A stretch of DNA of 40,472 bases from Phycisphaerales bacterium (GTDB taxonomy: Bacteria > Planctomycetota > Phycisphaerae > Sedimentisphaerales > Anaerobacaceae): assembly GCA_020352515.1 (NCBI GenBank), contig CP070678.1, positions 3,609,014 through 3,649,485 on the forward strand, written 5' to 3'. Of the stretch, positions 17,794-26,516 are shown piece by piece. The stretch's first letter is position 1. Every line of letters begins with the position of its first letter. The notes below the pieces were generated by a model. That model ran no database searches and had not been told where the DNA came from. It worked only from the letters and a program-made list of their open reading frames with translations. The position numbers and the translations under genes were made by a program.

Positions 17794-18489
17794 CTATTCT
17801 TTTTCTTTTATCTTTTTTAGTTTCTGACAGAACTTAGCGGCGACCGCCGGCTCGGCGGCGGCCAGTTCGGCCAATAGGTTTGCCTTTGTTCGCTCGGTCA
17901 TGTAGTGCAAAATCTTCACGGCATCGTCGCCGTTGCTGCCTTGTGTCTGGCTCATGCTCGCCAGTATCTTGCCCGCGCTCGCTGAGTCCATCTTATCGTA
18001 GGCGGCTGCAAGGGACTCAAGATTCGCCCTCTCCGTCTTGGCAATCTCGATCATGCTCTTATCCAGCTTGTCACGCTGCTCCTTAAGACCTGCAACAGCG
18101 GCGGCAAGCTCAACACGCAAGTTTTCGAGATTCGTGATATCGTTACGTATTGATTCTCGCGCTATCTCCAATCTCTCCTGTTGCGTCCTGAGGCTCTCGA
18201 TCCGGCTTTCGTACTCCTGGATCTTCTCACGAACCTCGCAGATAAGGCTCTTTAGCCGTTTTTCCGTCATGGCCCGTTTCATCCGGCTTTCGGCTGCCTC
18301 ATCGAGGCTCGAGCCAAATACCCCTGATTCGGCCAAATTGGGTTCATGATGCGCGCCGGCGAAAGCATCTTCGGTTCCCCCCTGGGTCCCTGTCTGTCGC
18401 GGTGCGCCGGTAAGCCAGGCAACACCGAATGTGCCCCCGAAGCTTATCAGCCCAGCCGCTGCTGTGATTATTATCATCTTCTTGCCCAC
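17794..18489 (-). CDS. motE: MotE-like protein (MgtE N-domain/coiled coil)
   Basis: This 231-residue protein has one N-terminal membrane helix or signal anchor (~4-26), a polar spacer, a long coiled coil (~70-145) and a C-terminal helical repeat region (~155-225) with the alternating AAAYDKMDSASAGKILASM / AVKILHYMTERTKANLLAEL pattern of the MgtE intracellular N domain. MotE proteins with this plan act as periplasmic chaperones of stator proteins in alphaproteobacteria, and related genes lie beside fliJ in many phyla. The start is GTG with AGGAG 8 nt upstream. The position between fliJ and motA-motB fits a role in stator assembly, but the exact function is inferred. Confidence 0.75.
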   Translation of the reverse strand: MGKKMIIITAAAGLISFGGTFGVAWLTGAPRQTGTQGGTEDAFAGAHHEPNLAESGVFGSSLDEAAESRMKRAMTEKRLKSLICEVREKIQEYESRIESLRTQQERLEIARESIRNDITNLENLRVELAAAVAGLKEQRDKLDKSMIEIAKTERANLESLAAAYDKMDSASAGKILASMSQTQGSNGDDAVKILHYMTERTKANLLAELAAAEPAVAAKFCQKLKKIKEKE

Positions 18490-18605
18490 GGCTTATCTCC
18501 TGCCTGTTCTCTTGAACCCTCGAATTCCGGCAATTGCCCCCGAACCCGAGGAAACCATATTCGCATTATTGATCCAACAAGAATATTCAAACCTGTCTTT
18601 GCCTT

Positions 18606-19061
18606 TCATTCAAACGCGGAGGAGTGCCTTCGTGCAAAACCGAGAACAGTCCTTTCGTCCATCTCTTTTTGCTCAAGCGCTTCTTGTTCCCTTATGTACT
18701 TTGCCTCCGCCTCAGCCTGCAGCTTCTCAAGACCCTGCTTGAACTTTCGGGCCTTCATGACCTCGGCGATCTTTTCCGCTTGTTTTGACTCGATCTCCGC
18801 CGCCCTGTCTTCAAGCTCCTTGATTGTCTTGTCGCTCACTGTCGAGTATTTGAGGAATAGCTCTTGTTCGCCCAGACGTTTTTGGGGATTCTCGCGGGCT
18901 AAACCGCGCATTATATCCTCCAAGATTCTCTTTTGTGACAGCAGCTCACTTCGCGTCCGTGTAAGCATTTCAGTTATCTCAAGCAACTCTGCCTTCTTCA
19001 CCTGCTCCTGTTTCGCTGCTACATCAAGAACACGTTGTAATCGCCACACGAACCGTTTCAT
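18606..19061 (-). CDS. fliJ: Flagellar export chaperone FliJ
   Basis: FliJ is a soluble coiled-coil protein that sits in the centre of the FliI ATPase ring and promotes export. The 151-residue product is almost entirely helical with heptad-like spacing, starts with the family-typical MKRFVWRLQRVLDVAAKQE, and has the normal size. It begins 8 nt after the fliI stop codon, with AGAGG before the ATG. The downstream 116-nt gap to the motE-like gene shows no clear promoter. Confidence 0.9.
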   Translation of the reverse strand: MKRFVWRLQRVLDVAAKQEQVKKAELLEITEMLTRTRSELLSQKRILEDIMRGLARENPQKRLGEQELFLKYSTVSDKTIKELEDRAAEIESKQAEKIAEVMKARKFKQGLEKLQAEAEAKYIREQEALEQKEMDERTVLGFARRHSSAFE

Positions 19062-19069
19062 TTTGGCCT

Positions 19070-20485
19070 CTAATTTTCGACCGCTTCTACGTTAACGCTC
19101 AGAAGTTCATCCCAGGATTCGGTAATGGCAATCAAACGCCTGACGGTCTCATCCAAATCCGTTCGTTCTCGAATGGGCTGAACAAGAAAATCGCTTATCC
19201 TGTCGATCAGTGCGATTGCTCCATCGATCCGACGATTGCTCCCGGGCGAAAAGACGCCGATATTAATCAAGTCTTCCGCGTCGATGTATGTGGCGTATAT
19301 CTCTTTGAGTTTACGGGCGGCGGACCTTTGTTGCTCGCTCACTACCGCGGGCATCAGTCTGCTCACACTCGCCAAAATGTCCACGGCCGGATAATGTCCC
19401 CGGTCGGCCAGCTTTCTTGAAAGAACTATATGGCCGTCCAGAAGGCTCCTTGAACTGTCGGCAACCGGGTCCGCAAGATCGTCGCTCTCGACCAGAACCG
19501 TCAGAATTCCGGTTATGCTGCCCCTCTCGGCACACCCGAGACGTTCAATCAGCCGCGGCATAAGCGAGAACACACTCGGGCAATAGCCTTTGGCCGCCGG
19601 GGGTTCGCCGGCAGTGAGCCCGATCTCTCGCTGAGCCTGTGCAAAACGCGTGAGAGAATCCATCATGAACAGGACGTCGTGACCTTTATCCCTGAAATAC
19701 TCGGCGACGGTAACAGCCACAAACGCCGCCTTCACCCTCTGAATGGGCGGTGAATCCGAGGCCGCAACCACGACCACGCTGCGGGAAAGACCCTGCGGCC
19801 CAAGGTTCTCTTCCAGAAACTCACGAACCTCCCTGCCCCGCTCACCTATCAGCGCCACCACGTTGACCGATGCGTCACTTGAATTGGCAATATCACCCAG
19901 AAGAACACTCTTACCGACACCGCTGCCCGAAAAGATGCCTACCCTCTGTCCCCTGCCACAGGTCAGCAGACCGTCTATCGACCTGATGCCCAGGGCCAGA
20001 GGCTTGGTGATCTTTTCCCGGCTCAACGCTGGAGGGCTGCTTGCGTCCAATGCCCTCGCCTCGCTGCCTGCCAGAGGGCCCTTGCCATCGATGGGCTCTC
20101 CCGACCCGTTTACGACTCTGCCAAGTACGGCCTCGCTTAACCTGATGTGGCGGGGAGTCACCCGTGCTGTCACGCCATCGCCCGGCGATATCCCTTCTAT
20201 ACGTTCCAGAGGCAGCAGAATCAGATGCTCGTTGTGGAAGCCCACCACCTCCGCAAGAACACGGCGACCGTCACGGATGTGAATCCCGCAAAGCTCGCCC
20301 AGCCCGACCGCCGGACCGTTGGACTCCACCCTTAGACCTGAGACCCTCACCACAGAGCCCCGGCAATCCGAAAGGCTCACGTCTCGCAGAACCGAGTGCA
20401 ATTTCTCAAAATCTATCGCCCCGCCGTCCTGATCCTGCTGCGCACCCCGCTGCTCGTCTGCGTTTTCAACTTGAATGCCCGTCAT
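19070..20485 (-). CDS. fliI: Flagellum-specific export ATPase FliI
   Basis: FliI is the cytoplasmic ATPase that, with FliH and FliJ, delivers substrates to the export gate. The 471-residue protein has the F1-beta-like fold. The Walker A motif SGSGVGKS is at 186-193, and the Walker B aspartate is near 276 in VLFMMDSLTRFAQAQREIGL. The family stretch GEPPAAKGYCPSVFSLMPRL follows. The first ~30 residues form a polar extension. The ATG comes 3 nt after the fliH stop codon. The catalytic motifs look intact. Confidence 0.97.
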   Translation of the reverse strand: MTGIQVENADEQRGAQQDQDGGAIDFEKLHSVLRDVSLSDCRGSVVRVSGLRVESNGPAVGLGELCGIHIRDGRRVLAEVVGFHNEHLILLPLERIEGISPGDGVTARVTPRHIRLSEAVLGRVVNGSGEPIDGKGPLAGSEARALDASSPPALSREKITKPLALGIRSIDGLLTCGRGQRVGIFSGSGVGKSVLLGDIANSSDASVNVVALIGERGREVREFLEENLGPQGLSRSVVVVAASDSPPIQRVKAAFVAVTVAEYFRDKGHDVLFMMDSLTRFAQAQREIGLTAGEPPAAKGYCPSVFSLMPRLIERLGCAERGSITGILTVLVESDDLADPVADSSRSLLDGHIVLSRKLADRGHYPAVDILASVSRLMPAVVSEQQRSAARKLKEIYATYIDAEDLINIGVFSPGSNRRIDGAIALIDRISDFLVQPIRERTDLDETVRRLIAITESWDELLSVNVEAVEN

Positions 20486-20488
20486 GTG

Positions 20489-21112
20489 CTACTTTGCCTT
20501 TACAAGTGCTTTGCCTATCAGTTCAAGATGTTCGTTGATAAATGACTCCACTATTCCCTTCGGGCTCTCGATCAGACACTCCGCCCGCCCCACATTCGCA
20601 TCCGGGACAAGCTTCGCCCCGGCCAATATGTCACGCGGTCCGTCTTTCTGCGCCTTTTGGCAGCAAGAAAGGTCCTGGGGATTCAGATGAATGACTATAT
20701 CGCCGGAGCGAGGCGCCTTTTTAAGAGCTTCGCGGACAATCGATTCTATCTGATAGCCCCCCTTATCAACTTGTTGCACCAGTATCTTTCTGGCAATCTC
20801 AACCGAGAGCTTTGCAATTTCTTCACGGTGTCTGGAGAATGCCGTATTGTAAAGCTCGCTGAGCCTCTCAATCAGGTTTTTAGACACCTCCAGCGTTCGG
20901 GATAGCTCGGCCTTCTGGGCCTCGATATCCCGCATCGCGGCGTTTGTGGGATCTGCGTCTGGACTTGTCGCCTCACCGCGCGACCGTTCGACATCGGCAG
21001 CGCCCGTCCGAGCCTCACGCATGTCGTGTGAAGCGGACCCGCCGTAGCCGTCCAGTATCTCTGCCGAGGCAAACGGCTCTGCAACGTTAATCCTGAGCAT
21101 GTCCGGCGCCAT
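20489..21112 (-). CDS. fliH: Flagellar export ATPase regulator FliH
   Basis: FliH dimers bind FliI and tether it to the C-ring. The 207-residue product has a disordered polar N-terminus (~1-60), a long central coiled coil (~60-110) and a C-terminal V-ATPase E-subunit-like domain (IVREALKKAPRSGDIVIHLN near 124-143), as expected for the family. Its start overlaps the end of the preceding fliG paralogue by 26 nt and is supported by GAGGAG about 6 nt upstream inside that gene, indicating coupled translation. Sequence conservation in FliH is low, so the call rests on the C-terminal domain and on synteny. Confidence 0.87.
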   Translation of the reverse strand: MAPDMLRINVAEPFASAEILDGYGGSASHDMREARTGAADVERSRGEATSPDADPTNAAMRDIEAQKAELSRTLEVSKNLIERLSELYNTAFSRHREEIAKLSVEIARKILVQQVDKGGYQIESIVREALKKAPRSGDIVIHLNPQDLSCCQKAQKDGPRDILAGAKLVPDANVGRAECLIESPKGIVESFINEHLELIGKALVKAK

Positions 21113-22115
21113 ACTGCTCCTCTATGAACGTAAGCTCGCCCCGCTCATACATCTCCTGCAGATGCTGAGTGATCTTAGCTCTGGCCTTTGCGATATCTTT
21201 CTTCCCGGCCGTCGAACGCGCCGCTGCGGCCGCCTTCAAGGCCGCTGCTGTCTCGGCGCCGATATTGGACAGTATCTTTGCTGAGATTTCTTCCTTGGAG
21301 TCGGTCAGGGCCAACGCCAATTCGCTTACCTCGGCCCCGCCGAGCGCTTCTTCGAGCGACCTGTCGTCCAAATCCGGAATATCCTCCCATACGATCGTCA
21401 GTTCGGCGAGCATTGCGCCCATGTCGTCGTCCTGTCTTTTCATGACGCCAATCAAGCCGTCTCTAAGCTCCTTGCCGAGCCCGCGCAGAGTCACGGCCAG
21501 CTTGCGAACAGGTTGTTCATAGCAGTTACCCGCACCCGTGTTCTTGTCGTGTGTGACAACGGTCTGAAGTTGCACAAGAACCCTTTGTGCCATACGTTCT
21601 TTGGCGTCCGGCGGCATCGTCGCGCACGTGCGTATTCTGCCGGCAACGCTCACCCTAACGCCTTCGGCCAGGAGCCCGAGAACCTCCACGTGTTTCCGGG
21701 CGGGCAGTTCCGACAGCACCACCGCCGCGGCAAGAGGGCGTTCATTTTCCAGAACTGCGGCGAGCGATTCCGAATCCGCCGAGCGAATTGACTCGAAGGG
21801 GTCATCCCTTTGGGCAAGGGCCCGTACCTGGGACTGGATTTCCACGGATCTCCGCTCGCCCGCCGTACAGCTCAGCAACTCTTTGAAAAACCCTCCGACA
21901 TGAAATGCCTTGTTGTCATGAAGCGAATCTCGAAACTGCCGGGCAAGCGTCAGACTCTGCCTGTCACCGGCGTGGCCGGCAACATTGAGCTGTGCCAATT
22001 CCACGGCCAGCTCCTGAACCACTTCCGTATCAATGCCTTTGAGCAATTCGGTCGCAGTGGCCGCATCGAGACTCGTTAATAGCATCGCAGCTTTTTGTTT
22101 GCCCGTTAGCGCCAC
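21087..22115 (-). CDS. fliG: FliG paralogue lacking torque residues
   Basis: The 342-residue protein aligns along its whole length with the neighbouring FliG (both begin MALTG-QK) and has the N, middle and C domains. Key sites have decayed. The middle-domain EHPQ motif reads ERPL (125-128). By eye, the C-terminal positions corresponding to E. coli K264, R281, D288, D289 and R297 are T271, E288, A295, A296 and G304, so none of the torque charges remains and one is reversed. The DDRS turn of the C domain (250-253) is kept. The gene starts with GTG, 83 nt after the first fliG, and overlaps fliH. A structural role in the switch ring, or a partner of the normal FliG, is inferred. It is a full-length gene with no frameshift. 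Confidence 0.85.
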   Translation of the reverse strand: MALTGKQKAAMLLTSLDAATATELLKGIDTEVVQELAVELAQLNVAGHAGDRQSLTLARQFRDSLHDNKAFHVGGFFKELLSCTAGERRSVEIQSQVRALAQRDDPFESIRSADSESLAAVLENERPLAAAVVLSELPARKHVEVLGLLAEGVRVSVAGRIRTCATMPPDAKERMAQRVLVQLQTVVTHDKNTGAGNCYEQPVRKLAVTLRGLGKELRDGLIGVMKRQDDDMGAMLAELTIVWEDIPDLDDRSLEEALGGAEVSELALALTDSKEEISAKILSNIGAETAAALKAAAAARSTAGKKDIAKARAKITQHLQEMYERGELTFIEEQYGAGHAQD

Positions 22116-22198
22116 TTCGATTCCACCTGTCTTCCTGCCCCGGCCGCTGATTTCACGATTCTGTCACGAACACGGTTCGCTTCCCTGCCGGGCTGTAC

Positions 22199-23191
22199 CT
22201 AACGCTGCATTCGCAGCGAGCCGTCCTCGTTGGCCTCCCGAAGAGGCTTGACGACTTCTTCTCTTGCGTCGAGAATCTCTTTTTCGAGCGGCTCCTGCAT
22301 CAGGGATGATTCCTCATCCAGTGCAGCAACAAGCCGCTCGGATATGTTCGAACGTATTTTTTGCACTATCTCTTCGTCCGCGCCGTAAAGGGCTATCGCC
22401 AGCTTGCCTGCGTCCACCGCCCGAAGCGCTTCCTGCAGAGACCTGTCCGCCACTCTTGGAATATCCTGCCACGTTATCATCAGACGTCTGACCGTTACAG
22501 ACGTCTCCTGGTCTTGTTTGGCTATCTCGTCAAGAAGCCGGTTTCTAAGGTCCTGCTCCAGACCGCTCAGCATGATCGCCAGTTTCCGAAGCGCCTGCTC
22601 CGGCCTCTTCGGAACGGTCTTCCCTTCGAGACTCTCCAGCCGCTTGTTCACCGTCGCCGCTATGCGCTCCCTGACCTTCGCGCCGATAGGCTCCGGGTTG
22701 GTAAGCTTGTGAACCGTCTTCAGGCACGTCTCTTCACTCAAGAGCGACATTACCTCCTGGCCTTTCTTTGTTCCCAGTTCCGAAAGAACTACCGCAACGG
22801 TTTGCGGATGCGCGCCTTCCAGAGCAAGGGCGATGTCGTCCGTGCCCGCCGACCGGATACCGGCAAAGGGGTCCTTCCTGTCGATCACTTTTCTGACCTG
22901 AGACTGAATCTCCTCGGCCTTGTCCTTGTCAAGCAGGCTCAACAACTGCTCGTTGATGAACCTTCTTATGTTGAGCCTCGATGTTTGCCCTTTTTGCAGT
23001 GAGCTGCAAAACTCACGGGCAATGCTCGCTTGTTCTTTGTCATCCACATAACCCGAAGCGTCCATTCGCGCCAGTTCAACAGCGATTTCTTGAACCACTT
23101 CAGGATCAAAACCCTTGAGCAGTTCGGTGGCTGTTCGGGCGTCCATGTTCATCAACAGCAGTGTGGCTTTCTGCCTGCCTGTAAGCGCCAT
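22199..23191 (-). CDS. fliG: Flagellar motor switch protein FliG
   Basis: FliG is the rotor protein that binds FliF and FliM and interacts with MotA. The 330-residue length is standard. The N-domain starts MALTGRQKATLLLMNMD. The EHPQ motif is present as AHPQ (127-130). The C domain contains DIPRVADRSLQEAL. By eye, torque positions equivalent to E. coli R281, D288 and D289 are R286, E293 and E294 (charge kept), while K264 and R297 positions are Y269 and L302. This is therefore the more canonical of the two tandem copies. The start is ATG with GAGAAGG upstream; fliF lies 140 nt upstream. Confidence 0.93.
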   Translation of the reverse strand: MALTGRQKATLLLMNMDARTATELLKGFDPEVVQEIAVELARMDASGYVDDKEQASIAREFCSSLQKGQTSRLNIRRFINEQLLSLLDKDKAEEIQSQVRKVIDRKDPFAGIRSAGTDDIALALEGAHPQTVAVVLSELGTKKGQEVMSLLSEETCLKTVHKLTNPEPIGAKVRERIAATVNKRLESLEGKTVPKRPEQALRKLAIMLSGLEQDLRNRLLDEIAKQDQETSVTVRRLMITWQDIPRVADRSLQEALRAVDAGKLAIALYGADEEIVQKIRSNISERLVAALDEESSLMQEPLEKEILDAREEVVKPLREANEDGSLRMQR

Positions 23192-23331
23192 CGTGCCTTC
23201 TCGTGCTTCCTAAAGTTCGGGTCCAAAATCTGTGATTCAAGCCAACAAGCGGCGAGGTTTGTGTTTCCGCCTCGACCGGTTTGCCACTTTTATTCGGTGT
23301 GAAAAACACAACGACTCGTATTTCCCCACTC

Positions 23332-24831
23332 TCATTCTCCCTTTTCTGAAAGCCAGCTTGCGAACAACTGTTTGACCTGTTCCGGATTTTCCTGTAAAGC
23401 GGTCGCAATCTGCTTGCGAAGCGCCAGAGGCTCGACAGGCTCATCTCCTGGTGTCAGAAGACCGGCGGCCTCGGACGCCTCGGGCAGCTTCTCCCGCTTT
23501 GCCTTCGCGCCCGTCTTTCTCTTTGCAGTACCGAATATCCTGAGCACAAGCATCGCGCAAACCGCCATTATCCCCATAGACGCCTGGCGCGCAATTGCCA
23601 TATAACGGGGCCAATTCGACGGCTCTTCGTCGGCCGGAGGCTCAGGTCGGCGTTTGAATCTTACGTCAACCACTTTGATTGACGTAGTGTCCTCGAGACC
23701 CAGAGCATTCTTGATAATCTCCTGAACGTCCGAGACCTCCAGCATCTTCGCCGCCTCCGTATCGTTGGCATCCGCGTCAGGGGCCGACAGATCGACAAAC
23801 GCCGCCACTTTCAGCGACGTTATCTTGCCCGGCAGAACCACCTCCTGTCTGACCGTCTTGCCGACCTCGTACTCCGTCGTGATTGTCTCTCCCTTCTTTG
23901 TCCGGCCGGGCGTGCTCTGTTTGCCGTCGGCCGAGGTGCCCTCTGTTCCGGTTTCGGACTCGTTCGTGATCTCCTCCTTTAAGGCCACTCCTTTTGGCTG
24001 TGGGGTCTCCGTGAGTATATTGACGCTGTTCATGTCGATAACCGCGCTGACCTTGACCGCCGCCCGCCCGGGACCCAGAACCGCTGTGAGCATGTCCTCG
24101 ACCTTCTGAGACAGGTTCTGTTCGACCCTCTCCCTGTAATCCTGGACCGTGCCGGCGCCGTTGACAAGACTCTGATCCGATTCGCTGGAAAGAAGGCGTC
24201 CCTGGCTGTCAACCACGGTGACATTGTCGGACTTCAGCCCCTCAACGCTTCCGGCGACCAGATGTGTAATCGCCGCTATGTTCAGGGCGCCGACTTTGTA
24301 GCCGGCTCTGAGCCGCAGAACAACCGAGGCGCTTGTTTCCTCCGCTTCTGAGACGAAGAGCCTTTGTTCGGCGGTTACTATGTGAACACGTGCGTGAACC
24401 ACGCCGTCTATCATTTGAATGCTCTTGGCAAGCTCGTCCTGCAGCGCACGCTTGAGGTTGACATTCTGAACAAAGGGGCTCACGCCGATCTTCTCATCGT
24501 CGAATATCTTGTAGCCGGTCTGCTCCGCCACCGGCAGCCCTTCTTTTGCCATGTCCAGGCGGAGTTGATAGACTTTCTCTTTGGGAACGTAGATGCTTGT
24601 GCCGCCGCTTCGCAACTCGTATGCTATCCCTTCTTCACCGATTTTCTCGGTGATCTTGGCAGCTTCTTCAGGGGCCAGTTGCTGGTAAAGCATTCTCATG
24701 TCGGGCTGTCTCGCCCAGTGCGCCAGGAAACCGCCCGTGATGACAAGCGCCAGAACGACAGCGACCAGCAGGGCTCGTTGAATCGGGCCGATGTTTTGCC
24801 AGATTGCCTGTATTTTCCGGAAGAGTTCCAT
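23332..24831 (-). CDS. fliF: Flagellar MS-ring protein FliF
   Basis: FliF builds the MS ring in the inner membrane, the platform for the switch and export gate. The 499-residue protein has an N-terminal membrane helix (~18-40), the YscJ-like ring domains (~45-215, including PFVQNVNLKRALQDELAKSI), a second periplasmic domain with a polar, low-complexity insert (~285-320), a C-terminal membrane helix (~415-435) and a cytoplasmic tail that ends in the FliG-binding segment (about 470-499, QVKQLFASWLSEKGE). The size is slightly below the enteric 560. AAGGA stands before the ATG. The order flgB-flgC-fliE-fliF-fliG is standard. Confidence 0.96.
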   Translation of the reverse strand: MELFRKIQAIWQNIGPIQRALLVAVVLALVITGGFLAHWARQPDMRMLYQQLAPEEAAKITEKIGEEGIAYELRSGGTSIYVPKEKVYQLRLDMAKEGLPVAEQTGYKIFDDEKIGVSPFVQNVNLKRALQDELAKSIQMIDGVVHARVHIVTAEQRLFVSEAEETSASVVLRLRAGYKVGALNIAAITHLVAGSVEGLKSDNVTVVDSQGRLLSSESDQSLVNGAGTVQDYRERVEQNLSQKVEDMLTAVLGPGRAAVKVSAVIDMNSVNILTETPQPKGVALKEEITNESETGTEGTSADGKQSTPGRTKKGETITTEYEVGKTVRQEVVLPGKITSLKVAAFVDLSAPDADANDTEAAKMLEVSDVQEIIKNALGLEDTTSIKVVDVRFKRRPEPPADEEPSNWPRYMAIARQASMGIMAVCAMLVLRIFGTAKRKTGAKAKREKLPEASEAAGLLTPGDEPVEPLALRKQIATALQENPEQVKQLFASWLSEKGE

Positions 24832-24928
24832 CGAATCCTTGCCCCTGCCGTCTGCCCGTACTCAAAGCACGCGGGGAAAGCGTTCTTGGCCGGCCGCGAG
24901 ACTCTGTCGGCCTAAACCCAGTGCCCGC

Positions 24929-25252
24929 TTATAACGGCATGTTCATCGTTTGCTTATAGGCCTCAATCAACTTGTTCCGGACACCCACAAGAAGCTTAAA
25001 ACTCATGTCAGCCTTTGCCACGGCTGAGACCACAGTGGTGATATCGTCGCTCTTGCCCGACAGCAAATCCGTCATGGAGGCTTCCGAAGACCGCTGGAGG
25101 CCGTCAACCTCCGATACGTACTTCTCAATGGCCTTGATCGTATTCGCAAAGCCGGACTTCTCTCCACCGGAACCGCTTGCCTTGCCCGCTCCGGTCGTCT
25201 CAAACACCTTTCCGGACAGCAGTGAGTTAACGTTCGCGTCTAAATTGATCAT
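24929..25252 (-). CDS. fliE: Flagellar hook-basal body protein FliE
   Basis: FliE links the MS ring to the proximal rod. The 107-residue product matches the family in size and in its C-terminal helices. These contain the signature VVSAVAKADMSFKLLVGVRN (~73-92), followed by a KLIEAYKQTMNMPL end. The N-terminal third is Gly/Ser-rich. GGAGAAG precedes the ATG. It lies 17 nt after flgC; 97 nt separate it from fliF, where no promoter was recognised. Confidence 0.93.
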   Translation of the reverse strand: MINLDANVNSLLSGKVFETTGAGKASGSGGEKSGFANTIKAIEKYVSEVDGLQRSSEASMTDLLSGKSDDITTVVSAVAKADMSFKLLVGVRNKLIEAYKQTMNMPL

Positions 25253-25269
25253 GCTTCTCCATTTACATT

Positions 25270-25692
25270 TCAGCGTAGTAATTCGAGCGTGGTCTCCACC
25301 ATCCGCTGGTAACGTTTTAGAACCGCCGCATTCGCCTGGTAAGCGCGCGCCGCCACGTTCAGGCTGATCATTTCGACCGGCAGGTCCACGTTGGGCATGG
25401 TCACATACCCCTGCGCATCGGCGTGAGGATGGCCGGGTTTGAGAATCCGGGGCAGTTCGCTCATGTCGGCCGCTATTTCCGCCAGGCTGACGCCGCCGAT
25501 ACCATCGTCCTCGGTCTCAAATATGGTCTGCAGCCTGCGGTAGGGCTTGCCCGTCCCGTCGTCCGTTGATCGTGCGTTCGCGACATTGGACGAAATCACC
25601 TTCATGTTCCTGTCCTGCGCTCGCAGACCTGAGATAGCTATGTCTATCGGGCCCGGATTGCTGACTTCCATTGGATTCACCTGCTTTGTCAC
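25270..25692 (-). CDS. flgC: Flagellar basal-body rod protein FlgC
   Basis: FlgC is a proximal rod subunit exported by the flagellar type III system. The 140-residue product has the family N-terminus (IDIAISGLRAQDRNMKVISSN, split across ~16-36, including the NVAN element) and the C-terminal D0 helix (EMISLNVAARAYQANAAVLK). The long form starts at GTG 25692. ATG 25671, eight codons into that form, has AGGTG 6 nt upstream and gives a start nearer to homologues, so the true protein may be 133 residues. It is the second gene of the flgB operon. Confidence 0.94.
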   Translation of the reverse strand: MTKQVNPMEVSNPGPIDIAISGLRAQDRNMKVISSNVANARSTDDGTGKPYRRLQTIFETEDDGIGGVSLAEIAADMSELPRILKPGHPHADAQGYVTMPNVDLPVEMISLNVAARAYQANAAVLKRYQRMVETTLELLR

Positions 25693-25745
25693 TTTCTCCT
25701 TGTCATCGTCTCACGCTGCAAGGTCGGATGCTCGAGGTCCACAGC

Positions 25746-26105
25746 CTACTTCACGCTCATTGCCAGCTCCATCTGCTTGTATCTCTTGTCAAGCAGCCGG
25801 ATGAACGCCTTGTGCCGAAGCGTATTCTTAACCATTTGGCCCACCTCCGTCTCCAGACTGACGTCGTTGCCGTTCGGTTTCACCGGCGTCACATTGGGCT
25901 GGTAAAGCTCCGGCTCAATCTCGTCCGGTTCGAAAGTCCCTCCGCCAGCCAAAACTTTGGCGAGCAGCTCCTCGAACTTAATGTCAACCCTGCGGTACCC
26001 CGGTGTTTCAAGATTTGCGATATTGTTCGCTATGGCCCTCTGCCTTAGGCCCTCGGCCTTTATGCCGGCCTCAAGGAGAGCCTCTATGTTGCCTGTACCG
26101 GACAT
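25746..26105 (-). CDS. flgB: Flagellar basal-body rod protein FlgB
   Basis: FlgB is the most proximal rod subunit. The 119-residue protein carries the flg_bb_rod motif with RQRAIANNIANLETPGYRRV (~22-41) near the N-terminus and a C-terminal helical region (VGQMVKNTLRHKAFIRLLDK). GGGGAA lies about 6 nt before the ATG. It is the first gene of the minus-strand operon, about 39 nt downstream of the start of transcription predicted from a consensus sigma54 promoter. Confidence 0.95.
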   Translation of the reverse strand: MSGTGNIEALLEAGIKAEGLRQRAIANNIANLETPGYRRVDIKFEELLAKVLAGGGTFEPDEIEPELYQPNVTPVKPNGNDVSLETEVGQMVKNTLRHKAFIRLLDKRYKQMELAMSVK

Positions 26106-26155
26106 CTGTGTTCCCCGATATTTCTAAACAAACGTCATCTGCTCGTTGACAATCT

Positions 26156-26170
26156 GCAATAACCGTGCCA
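26156..26170 (-). promoter_or_regulatory. Sigma54 promoter for the flgB operon
   Basis: On the minus strand the site reads TGGCACGGTTATTGCA, an exact match to TGGCACG-N4-TTGCW. Transcription should start near 26144, giving a 39-nt leader before flgB. Sigma54 control of rod and basal-body genes is common where flagellar class II genes depend on an NtrC-type activator; no such activator gene is in this window. Confidence 0.85.
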
Positions 26171-26488
26171 GGTGCCCGAATATGCCAGTCTTCGGCCTCC
26201 GAACCGCGATTTCGTCCCAAAAACGCTCAAAATTCGGGTGACCGGCCTGTGTGCAGACCCTCCAAGCGTCAGCTTTCTGTACAACCGTTCGGTAAACTTT
26301 ACAACCGCAGTCAGTCGCGCGAAAACCGCCCCCTGCCGCACGTAAACCGGAACTTTTTGCCAGAATGCCGGAATATCTCTCCTCGCTGCCAAGGTCCGAG
26401 GTTCCCGCAAATTTGCGCGACACTTTGTCAAAGCGTAAGTCCATTAACAGCAACGAGTTAAGACTTACCTGCAACTTGCCCGAAATCG
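26171..26488. other. Divergent flgB/fliK control region
   Basis: About 410 nt separate flgB from fliK and hold no convincing gene; the short frames here have no recognisable content. Besides the two sigma54 promoters at its edges, the region contains two direct copies of TACAACCG (26280-26287 and 26300-26307), spaced 20 nt, about two helical turns. They lie roughly 140-160 nt upstream of the flgB start point and about 210-235 nt upstream of the fliK start point, a distance suited to enhancer-binding activators. No binding protein is identified. Confidence 0.4.
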
Positions 26489-26504
26489 TGGCACAAGAAT
26501 TGCA
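26489..26504 (+). promoter_or_regulatory. Sigma54 promoter for fliK
   Basis: TGGCACAAGAATTGCA has perfect -24 and -12 elements with correct spacing. The predicted transcription start, near 26515, is only two bases before the first ATG of fliK, so either the mRNA is leaderless or translation starts further in. Confidence 0.85.
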
Positions 26505-26516
26505 AATGGAACTCGT

